A stretch of DNA of 11,790 nt from contig CAJGCM010000060.1 in NCBI GenBank assembly GCA_904501765.1, positions 1 to 11,790 on the forward strand, given 5' to 3'. Positions 5,574 through 11,790 of this stretch are shown in pieces. This DNA comes from an uncultured Clostridia bacterium. Its GTDB lineage: Bacteria; Bacillota; Clostridia; Oscillospirales; CAG-272. Position 1 is the first letter of the stretch; every line of letters starts with the position of its first letter. The translations under genes were made by a program, and so were the position numbers. The notes below the pieces were generated by a model. It made no database searches. It saw nothing but the letters and a program-made list of their open reading frames with translations, and had not been told where the DNA came from.

Positions 5574-6650
5574 TTGACAGTTAAGTTAGATTTCAAAAGA
5601 ATAATAAAAAACATTTCCTTGATGCTATTGATATTAGCGGCGTTCTTCGGAATAAGCGTTATTCTGAACGAAGCGCTTACTATGAATGAGCATATAACGA
5701 CGGTGTTCGTTTTTGCTGTGTTTATCATTTCTATATTCACAGACGGATACGTTTACGGAATAATAGCTACTTTTATTGCGGTGCTTGGCATAAATTACGC
5801 ATTTACATTCCCCTTCTTTGCTTTCAACTTTACAATACCCGAAAATCTGCTTTCTGCTTTGATTATGTTTATCGTTTCCGTAACTACCTCTGCCGTAACG
5901 GTCAGACTAAAAAACTGGGAGGCCTTCAAGGCGGAGAGCGGCAGGGAAAAAATGCGGGCAGACCTGCTCAGAGCAATATCCCACGACCTCAGAACACCGC
6001 TGACCACTATTTACGGCTCAAGCGCTGCAATTTTAGAAAATTACGACAGCTTTACCGAGGAGCAGAAAAAGAAGATGCTTTGCGGCATAAAGGAGGACTC
6101 CGAATGGCTTGTGCGAATAGTGGAAAACCTGCTTTCGGTTACCAAGCTTAACGACGGTAACATAAAGCTTATCAAAACTCCTACTCCCGTTGACGAGCTT
6201 ATAGACACTGTTCTTATAAAATTCAAAAAAAGATATTCCGATACAAAAATCAGCTTACACCTCCCCGAGGAGGTTATAATCGTTCCTATGGATGCGCTTC
6301 TTTGCGAACAGGTGCTTACCAACATTTTAGACAATGCGGTGCATCACGCAGAGGGTATGACGGAAATAGTTATGCGGGTATATGCTTTAGACGGACGAGC
6401 AATTTTTGAAATTTCCGACGACGGGGTCGGTATTGCTCCCGAAAAGCTACCGCACCTTTTCTCGGGGCGAATTATACCGAGCGAACGCAATGCGGACAAC
6501 AAAAAAAGAAATGCAGGAATCGGACTTTCTCTCTGCTCATCAATCATAAAGGCCCACGGCGGAGAGATTACGGCGGAGAACAAAAAAGAGGGCGGAGCGC
6601 TTTTCCGCTTCTCACTTAGTATGGAGATTTCAGGAAATGTCGAACAATAA
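5574..6650 (+). CDS. KdpD-like sensor histidine kinase, short form (DUF4118-HisKA-HATPase)
   Basis: This 358-aa membrane kinase has about four hydrophobic helices in residues 12-110, resembling the DUF4118 membrane module of KdpD. The phosphoacceptor segment RAISHDLRTPLTTIYGSS places the phosphorylated His at 137. The ATP-binding domain has N250/N254 (N box), DDGVGI (282-287) and GIGLSLC (315-321). It lacks KdpD's large N-terminal cytoplasmic KdpD and Usp domains and is well under half its length, so it may not sense the same signals. Translation starts at TTG (5574-5576), supported by GGAGG six bases upstream; the next in-frame ATG is inside the first helix. It overlaps the response regulator by 14 bases and should phosphorylate it. 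No kdpFABC genes are visible. K+ sensing is a family-based guess. Confidence 0.87.
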   Translation: MTVKLDFKRIIKNISLMLLILAAFFGISVILNEALTMNEHITTVFVFAVFIISIFTDGYVYGIIATFIAVLGINYAFTFPFFAFNFTIPENLLSALIMFIVSVTTSAVTVRLKNWEAFKAESGREKMRADLLRAISHDLRTPLTTIYGSSAAILENYDSFTEEQKKKMLCGIKEDSEWLVRIVENLLSVTKLNDGNIKLIKTPTPVDELIDTVLIKFKKRYSDTKISLHLPEEVIIVPMDALLCEQVLTNILDNAVHHAEGMTEIVMRVYALDGRAIFEISDDGVGIAPEKLPHLFSGRIIPSERNADNKKRNAGIGLSLCSSIIKAHGGEITAENKKEGGALFRFSLSMEISGNVEQ

Positions 6651-7347
6651 ATATAAAATACTCATAGTTGAGGACGAGGCAAACATCAGAAGCCTGCTTT
6701 CGGCTCTGCTGGAAGCAAACGGATACCGCGCTCTGGAGGCAGATTGCTGCTCGGGCGCCGAGCTTATGTATTTTTCTCACGTGCCGGATTTGGTTATACT
6801 CGACCTCGGTCTTCCCGATAAAGACGGCAGCCTTCTTCTCAAAAAAATAAGAGAGCGTGACCTTACGCCCATAATAGTGCTTTCGGCAAGGAGCGACGAG
6901 GACGAAAAGGTGAAAATGCTCGACCTCGGAGCAAACGATTACGTGACGAAGCCTTTCGGAACAGCGGAGCTTCTCGCCAGGGTGCGCTCATCTCTGAGAG
7001 ATCACCGCAAAATCAGCGGAGGGGGTTCTACGGTTGCTGTTTTCTCAAACGGCCCCTTGGAAATCAGATATGATTCAAGGAGAGTTTTCGTTAAAGGTAA
7101 AGAGATAAGCCTTACGCAAATTGAATACAATATTCTGTCATTCCTGTCTGAGAACGTAGGTAAGGTAATGACTTATTCTGCAATAATCAAATCAATATGG
7201 CGTGAATATCCCGACGAGGGCAACATCAAGCGACTTCAGGTAAATATGGCTAATATCAGAAAGAAATTCGGAACTATGCCGGGCGAGGAGAGCTTTATAG
7301 TAAACGAGCTTGGCATAGGATACCGACTTCGCGAGGACGCTAATTGA
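6637..7347 (+). CDS. KdpE/OmpR-type response regulator
   Basis: This 236-aa regulator has an N-terminal receiver domain (4-122). It carries the acidic pair E12/D13, phosphoacceptor D56 in LVILDLGLPDKDG, S83 and K105 (DYVTKPFG). A C-terminal winged-helix DNA-binding domain (about 137-233) ends NELGIGYRL. The LDLGLPDxDG signature is characteristic of KdpE. The ATG lies inside the kinase gene (14-base overlap), with GGAG at 6623-6626. This is classic translational coupling of a cognate pair. Phosphorylation by the kinase at 5574-6650 should drive dimerisation and binding to direct-repeat sites. Targets are unknown; candidates are its own leader and the downstream transporter. A branched terminator-like structure follows the stop. 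Confidence 0.9.
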   Translation: MSNNKYKILIVEDEANIRSLLSALLEANGYRALEADCCSGAELMYFSHVPDLVILDLGLPDKDGSLLLKKIRERDLTPIIVLSARSDEDEKVKMLDLGANDYVTKPFGTAELLARVRSSLRDHRKISGGGSTVAVFSNGPLEIRYDSRRVFVKGKEISLTQIEYNILSFLSENVGKVMTYSAIIKSIWREYPDEGNIKRLQVNMANIRKKFGTMPGEESFIVNELGIGYRLREDAN

Positions 7348-7370
7348 TTTTTATCCCTCCACGTTATAGC

Positions 7371-7445
7371 GGAGCTGCTTCCAATACTGAAAATTTCGGT
7401 TGAGTATCTCTCTCCGAGCTTCGGTATAAGCGGCTCCTCTTTTTG
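7371..7445 (+). terminator. branched terminator-like structure after the response regulator
   Basis: An outer 10-bp stem, GGAGCTGCTT (7371-7380) with AAGCGGCTCC (7428-7437, one G-U), is followed by T-rich TCTTTTTG. The loop holds two smaller hairpins, ATACT/AGTAT (7384-7407) and CCGA/TCGG (7414-7424), making a three-way junction. It is less compact than a usual terminator. Confidence 0.5.
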
Positions 7446-7475
7446 TTTTCGGCGTTTTCGGCAGAATTTCCTTAG

Positions 7476-7505
7476 TTGAATCTTTACCGCTCCTTGTGCT
7501 AAAAT
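7476..7505 (+). promoter_or_regulatory. promoter of the Na+/phosphate cotransporter gene
   Basis: TTGAAT (7476-7481) and TAAAAT (7500-7505) are 18 bases apart, with a TG extension at 7497-7498 (extended -10). This makes the transporter a separate unit from the two-component genes. The leader is about 60 nt. Confidence 0.62.
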
Positions 7506-7528
7506 ACAATGGGCTAAGCCTATATGCT

Positions 7529-7547
7529 CCCATCACTTATGGGTTTT
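7529..7547 (+). promoter_or_regulatory. small hairpin plus T-run in the transporter leader
   Basis: CCCAT-CACTT-ATGGG followed by TTTT lies 13 bases before the ribosome site. The 5-bp stem is weak for a terminator; it could be a minor attenuator or chance. Confidence 0.25.
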
Positions 7548-7571
7548 AAATGTTTTATCAAGGAGAATAAT

Positions 7572-9317
7572 ATGGATATTTTTGACATACTGACCCTTAT
7601 TGGCGGACTGTGCTTATTTATGTACGGTATGAATGTTATGGGTCAAGCTCTCGAGCGCAGCGCAGGCAGTAAGCTTGAAATAATGCTCGGAAAGCTTACG
7701 ACCAACAAATTTGCGGGACTTCTTACAGGTCTTGGAGTTACCGCTATAATTCAAAGTTCCTCCGCAACTACCGTTATGGTTGTCGGCTTCGTCAACTCGG
7801 GACTTATGACACTGAAGCAGGCGATACACGTAATTATGGGCGCTAATATAGGTACTACCGTTACAGCTTGGATTCTCAGCCTTAACGGAATTTCCGGCGA
7901 CAGTATTTTCCTTCAGCTTCTGAAGCCCACATCTTTCACTCCCCTATTAGCTCTCGTGGGTACGGGACTCCTGATGTTTGCAAAAAGCAACAAAAAGAAG
8001 GACGTCGGAACGATACTTTTAGGCTTTGCCGTTCTTATGTTCGGTATGGATACTATGACAGGCGCAGTTTCAGGTCTTGCAGACGTGCCTGAGTTCCAGC
8101 AGATGTTCATTCTTTTCGAAAATCCTATTCTCGGTGTTATCGTCGGAGCTGTGCTTACCGCAATTATTCAGTCAAGCTCAGCTTCTGTTGGTATTCTTCA
8201 GGCTCTTGCCGTTACTGGTCAGGTTTCCTTCGGCGCAGCAATTCCAATCATTATGGGGCAGAACATAGGCACTTGTATCACTGCAATTCTTGCCTCCTTC
8301 GGCACTAATAAGAACGCAAAAAGAGCGGCTCTCGTTCACCTATCCTTCAACATTATAGGTACGATAGTATGGCTATCCGGCTTCTGCCTGGTTGACGCAA
8401 TATTCTCCCCCTCACTCTTTGACTCCGCCGCAACTCAGGCGGGCATAGCTACCGCTCACTCTATATTCAACCTGGCTTGTACCATACTGCTTCTTCCTCT
8501 TGCGGGACTGCTTGAAAAGTTGGCTTATAAGCTTGTTCCCGATGCCAGGATTCCCGAGGAGGTATCCGAGCTTGACGAAAGACTCCTTGCAACCCCTGCG
8601 GTTGCTCTCGAAAGAAGCCTTGAGCTTACAAGAGAGATGGCAAGGCTCAGCGCAGAATCCTTGAAGAGCAGTATAGCAATGCTCAAAAATTACGATTCGG
8701 TAACGGCTGACAAAATTAGAGAGATTGAGGATAAAACCGACCATTATGAGGACGTTATCGGCAGCTATTTGGTAAAATTAAGCTCCCATCAGCTTACCGA
8801 TACTGAGAGTGCGAAGGCTTCTATGCTGCTTAAGGCAATCGGGGATTTCGAAAGAATTGGTGACCATGCGGTTAATATTCTCGAATCCGCCGAGGAGCTT
8901 CGCTCGAAGGGTATTTCCTTCACCGAAGCTGCTACCTGTGAGCTTGACGCTCTTTGCGATGCAACAGTGGAAATAGTTTCAATATCAAACATAGCCTTCC
9001 TTGAAGAGGACGTTAATAAGGCTAACTGTGTCGAGCCCTTGGAAGAGGTTATCGACAAAATGAAGGAGTTCTTGCGTAGCCAACATATAGAAAGGCTCCG
9101 CGGTGGAAACTGCAGTATAGAAGCCGGCTTCGTCTGGAGTGACCTTATCACAAATATGGAGCGTGTTTCTGACCACTGCTCAAACGTTGCAGGCTGCATT
9201 TTAGACTTGAATAACCATAATATGAATATGCACCAGTACTTAAAAACGGTACGTGGCGGAAATGATTTTTACAAGGAAAAATACGCCGAATACTCGGAGA
9301 GATATTTAAAAATCTGA
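7572..9317 (+). CDS. Na+/phosphate cotransporter with C-terminal PhoU-like domain (NptA/YjbB type)
   Basis: This 581-aa inner-membrane protein belongs to the Na/Pi-cotransporter family. The membrane part (about 1-320) has the two inverted-repeat signatures QSSSATT (61-67) and QSSSAS (200-205). Each is followed by a GxNIGT motif (GANIGTT at 90-96, GQNIGTC at 229-235). The C-terminal part (about 345-545) is a helical PhoU-like domain with paired motifs ERIGDH (427-432) and ERVSDH (530-535). Members couple Na+ to phosphate movement, inward or outward. The start is at 7572, not the upstream in-frame ATG at 7524: AAGGAGAA (7560-7567) is correctly spaced, and the protein then opens directly with the hydrophobic MDIFDILTLIGGLCLF. 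Its promoter and terminator make it monocistronic. The adjacent regulator pair may control it, but nothing here proves that. Confidence 0.92.
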   Translation: MDIFDILTLIGGLCLFMYGMNVMGQALERSAGSKLEIMLGKLTTNKFAGLLTGLGVTAIIQSSSATTVMVVGFVNSGLMTLKQAIHVIMGANIGTTVTAWILSLNGISGDSIFLQLLKPTSFTPLLALVGTGLLMFAKSNKKKDVGTILLGFAVLMFGMDTMTGAVSGLADVPEFQQMFILFENPILGVIVGAVLTAIIQSSSASVGILQALAVTGQVSFGAAIPIIMGQNIGTCITAILASFGTNKNAKRAALVHLSFNIIGTIVWLSGFCLVDAIFSPSLFDSAATQAGIATAHSIFNLACTILLLPLAGLLEKLAYKLVPDARIPEEVSELDERLLATPAVALERSLELTREMARLSAESLKSSIAMLKNYDSVTADKIREIEDKTDHYEDVIGSYLVKLSSHQLTDTESAKASMLLKAIGDFERIGDHAVNILESAEELRSKGISFTEAATCELDALCDATVEIVSISNIAFLEEDVNKANCVEPLEEVIDKMKEFLRSQHIERLRGGNCSIEAGFVWSDLITNMERVSDHCSNVAGCILDLNNHNMNMHQYLKTVRGGNDFYKEKYAEYSERYLKI

Positions 9318-9367
9318 AAAATTCAACCTCGGCTTACGAGGATAAAGCTCGCTGTCGAGAACAAAGA

Positions 9368-9407
9368 AGAGAAGGTCAGACCTTTGTCTGTAGCCTTCTC
9401 TTTTTTT
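9368..9407 (+). terminator. strong Rho-independent terminator after the phosphate transporter
   Basis: A long stem, AGAGAAGG (9368-9375) with CCTTCTCT (9394-9401), is continued inside by CAGAC/GTCTG around a small loop and followed by seven T residues. Two lesser hairpins, CCTCG-GCTTA-CGAGG (9327-9341) and CTCG-CTGT-CGAG (9348-9359), precede it. Confidence 0.92.
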
Positions 9408-9497
9408 CGGCGTTTTGCCGCTTTGGCGTTTTTCCTCGCCCCTTGCAAGAACACGTTATTCTCAATTTAGTAAATTCTCACAATTTCGGGTGCAAAT

Positions 9498-9516
9498 ATT
9501 CTCCTTATAGGAGAAT
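9498..9516. promoter_or_regulatory. perfect palindrome abutting the -35 box, candidate operator
   Basis: ATTCTCC (9498-9504), spacer TTATA, GGAGAAT (9510-9516). The right arm ends on the first base of the -35 hexamer. Placement suits an activator or repressor site. No T-tract follows, so it is not a terminator. Confidence 0.5.
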
Positions 9517-9544
9517 TGACGAAAAGAGAGCAATATGATATACT
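9516..9544 (+). promoter_or_regulatory. sigma-A promoter of the lipoprotein gene
   Basis: TTGACG (9516-9521) and TATACT (9539-9544) are separated by 17 bases. The leader to the ATG at 9599 is about 48 nt. Confidence 0.85.
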
Positions 9545-9598
9545 GAATTTGTGAAATAACACCACTTAAAATAACAAAATTATGAAAGGAGCGAAGAA

Positions 9599-11790
9599 AT
9601 GACGGTTAAGCTTAAAAAAATAGCCATTTGCCTGTTTGCGCTCCTTTTTGTTTCACTTATCTCCTTAACCTCCTGTATTGATATTGACCGCATAGCCATA
9701 GACCTCGGTCTTTTCCCGAGAGAGGATATAGATTACGGTAAGGAACACACGGTAATTCTTGCCGATACGGCGGGGCTTCAGGTCATGGGAGATAGCTCAA
9801 AGAAGGTTGCGGGCGGCGGAAGGGCCGAATTCAGGTTTAAAATATCCGACGATTACGTATACGTTGGCAACAGCGAGGATATAACTCCCGCAAGGGGGCT
9901 TGACGGAAGCTATATTCTGACGTTAAAAAACGTAAAGGGACCTTCTACGATAGAGGTTAAGCTTTTTCCTAAATCCGAGCTTTTATTCGTAAACCTTTAC
10001 AATAAGCTTAGCGGGGCTAAACTCGAATATATTCAAGGGGCGCCTATGCTGATGGGAGCATCCGACGTAAAGATAAAGGCTACCGCTCCCGAGGGCTTTT
10101 ATTTCTCGGGCTGGTCAAAGGGAGCATACGAATCCGAGGGTGGCACAGTTATCAGCCGAGAGCAGGAATACGCCTTTACCCCCACCGACAGAAGCACTGC
10201 GATTTACGCCAATTTCACAGAAGCCGGTCATTACACTATAAACTATCACGTAAACGGTGGATACATAGTTGGCTCGGAGAAAAAGGTTTACACAGTGACG
10301 GACAGCTTTGAAAGGCTCTTCCCTATGCCTATGACTGTAAGAGAAAACGACCCGAACGTTTCCTTTAGGCGTGACGGATATACACTTGTCGGATACAGCA
10401 CTGAGCCTATTATCAATTACTCCGGCTCTATCAGCGCAAAAAACATAAGAGGCTTTTCAAACCTTGGCGGAATATGCGAGATTCCGAAGAGCGGAGTTCT
10501 TGATTTATATCTTGTATGGGCATCAAATACAAAAGAAGAGCGCTTCAAGGTTAAGGACGCTACGTACAGTGATATATTCACCCAAGGGTCAAGAGAAAAG
10601 ACCTCCCTCTCGGGATGTGTAATCAGCGACTACACCGGGTCTGACAGTACAGTCGTAATTCCCGAGATAATAGGCGGAAAGAGGGTTATCGGTATAGCCT
10701 CTGGAGCTTTTGGAAGCTCGTCAATCAAAAAGGTTGTTATTCCAAAAACCGTCGTTCGAATTGAGGACGGAGCTTTCACCTCCTTTTGCACGTCGCTTGA
10801 GGAGTTAGTATTCTTTGATTCTCTTCAATATGTATCCAACAGCAGCTTTCCCGCAGGGCTCAAGACGGTTGTCCTTGACGGACAGCGAGGCTCTGTGTAT
10901 TCGGGATCCGAGGAGGGTTCCTTCTCAATGAAATACCAAAGAGTTCGTTCGCTTAGCGCCAAAGGGGTAAAAAAACTTATCGTGCTTTCCGGCTCTTCTA
11001 CTATGTACGGGCTTAATTCCCGCCTTCTTGAAGAGGCGCTGGAGGGCGAATACGAAATAGTGAACTACGGCACGAACGCAAACACTCAAGCAACCTTCTA
11101 TCTTGAAGCTATGTCAAAATATTTGTCAAACGGCGATATTGTAATATGCGCCCCCGAATGGGATATCGGCGACGTTAACGGAAGCAACGTGATGCACTGG
11201 AAGCTATTCCGAGGGAACGACCAATGCTACGATATATTCCGAGAGGTGGATATGTCAAATTACACTAATTTCTTCGGCGCATGGCAGGAGCATCAGACTG
11301 CCTCTAACTCAAAAGATTTAAGCTTTGCCGCTATGGCTATGTCGATAAAAAATTATCAGCTTGACACCCATCTTAACGAATACGGAGATATTCTCGGCGA
11401 CAGATACGAAAAGATATATACCGACACCGGCAAACGTGACCTCTCTAAGTACTTTATTAACGACGAGCGTGCGGATAATTTCAACCGCGCGGCAAAATAC
11501 GTAACCTCATATGGCGCAACCATGCTTTTCAGCTTTGCCACGAAGGACGATTTATATACAGACCCGAGCTGGAGAACTAAGGCAGATAGCTTTACTGCGC
11601 ATTACGCAACCAAGCTTAACTGCCCTGTTATATCAAACGTGGGAACCTATATCTTAGACACAACTCTTATGTTCAACTCCCAGTGGCACTGTAACTATGC
11701 GGGAGCTAACAAGAGAACCTACGAGCTTCTTTTTGATATAAAGCGCTATCTCACTATGAAAAAGGACAGCTTTATGTCAATCTCGGAGCG
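9599..11790 (+). CDS. lipoprotein with beta repeats, BspA-type LRR and SGNH-hydrolase-like domain (3' end outside window)
   Basis: The frame is open for 730 codons to the window edge with no stop. AAAGGAG (9585-9591) supports the ATG. Residues 1-26 form a lipoprotein signal (KLKK, hydrophobic core, lipobox LTSC with Cys26), so it is anchored outside the membrane. Residues about 140-300 resemble InlB/Listeria-Bacteroides-type beta repeats (FYFSGWSKG..., YHVNGGY...RRDGYTLVGYSTEP). Residues about 340-440 form a short BspA-like leucine-rich segment (VVIPEIIGGKRVIGIASGAF, IKKVVIPKTVVRIEDGAF). From about 458 an SGNH-like domain begins, VLSGSSTMYGL, with Ser467 as nucleophile candidate; NYGTNANTQ, APEWD and QWHCNYAGANKRT (His697) follow. 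The Asp often three residues before the catalytic His is Ser694 here. Surface attachment and acyl- or acetyl-ester chemistry on a glycan are inferences; activity is uncertain. Confidence 0.78.
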   Translation, partial: MTVKLKKIAICLFALLFVSLISLTSCIDIDRIAIDLGLFPREDIDYGKEHTVILADTAGLQVMGDSSKKVAGGGRAEFRFKISDDYVYVGNSEDITPARGLDGSYILTLKNVKGPSTIEVKLFPKSELLFVNLYNKLSGAKLEYIQGAPMLMGASDVKIKATAPEGFYFSGWSKGAYESEGGTVISREQEYAFTPTDRSTAIYANFTEAGHYTINYHVNGGYIVGSEKKVYTVTDSFERLFPMPMTVRENDPNVSFRRDGYTLVGYSTEPIINYSGSISAKNIRGFSNLGGICEIPKSGVLDLYLVWASNTKEERFKVKDATYSDIFTQGSREKTSLSGCVISDYTGSDSTVVIPEIIGGKRVIGIASGAFGSSSIKKVVIPKTVVRIEDGAFTSFCTSLEELVFFDSLQYVSNSSFPAGLKTVVLDGQRGSVYSGSEEGSFSMKYQRVRSLSAKGVKKLIVLSGSSTMYGLNSRLLEEALEGEYEIVNYGTNANTQATFYLEAMSKYLSNGDIVICAPEWDIGDVNGSNVMHWKLFRGNDQCYDIFREVDMSNYTNFFGAWQEHQTASNSKDLSFAAMAMSIKNYQLDTHLNEYGDILGDRYEKIYTDTGKRDLSKYFINDERADNFNRAAKYVTSYGATMLFSFATKDDLYTDPSWRTKADSFTAHYATKLNCPVISNVGTYILDTTLMFNSQWHCNYAGANKRTYELLFDIKRYLTMKKDSFMSISE

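Noticed and set aside
7351..7536. Leftward 61-codon frame ending YWKQLRYNVEG
   Set aside because: The peptide looks protein-like, but it starts at GTG without a ribosome site and covers the terminator structure and the transporter promoter. I could not match it to a family.

Overview
The window looks like a chromosomal stretch from a gut-type Clostridia bacterium, probably of the Oscillospiraceae/Ruminococcaceae. The evidence is indirect: moderate GC, strong AGGAGG-type ribosome sites, sigma-A promoters with 17-bp spacers, a clostridial-type flavoprotein enoate reductase, and hairpin-rich intergenic repeats of a kind I recall from that group. No marker gene fixes the species.

Layout. Bases 1-101 hold the 5' end of a leftward NCS2 (uracil/xanthine) permease with a textbook promoter. 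A 360-bp gap without genes follows. Bases 462-4428 are a self-contained rightward operon: promoter, perfect palindrome at the transcription start, a 689-aa old-yellow-enzyme/enoate-reductase-like flavoprotein, the large and small subunits of a two-subunit aconitase X (DUF521 and DUF126), and a strong terminator. A dehydratase beside an enoate-type reductase suggests dehydration of a hydroxy acid followed by reduction of the product; the substrate is unknown.

Bases 4440-5350 are noncoding. Read leftward from a strong promoter at 5322-5350, they contain two broken tRNA-Pro copies, then one intact tRNA-Pro(TGG) with encoded CCA, then a terminator. Both broken copies carry the same 109-bp insert at the same D-loop position. 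One also carries a second, foldable 120-bp insert beside the anticodon arm. This is the most unusual structure in the window.

Bases 5412-7347 encode a KdpD-like sensor kinase (four membrane segments, no KdpD/Usp cytoplasmic region, TTG start) and an overlapping KdpE/OmpR-type response regulator. No kdpFABC genes are visible. The leader carries several copies of the heptamer TTTACGT. After a branched terminator-like structure comes a Na+/phosphate cotransporter with a C-terminal PhoU-like domain, with its own promoter and a strong terminator.

From 9516 to the window end lies a separately promoted lipoprotein gene, open at the 3' edge. It encodes beta-repeat domains, a BspA-type leucine-rich segment and a C-terminal SGNH-hydrolase-like domain. 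Its promoter abuts a perfect 7-bp-arm palindrome.
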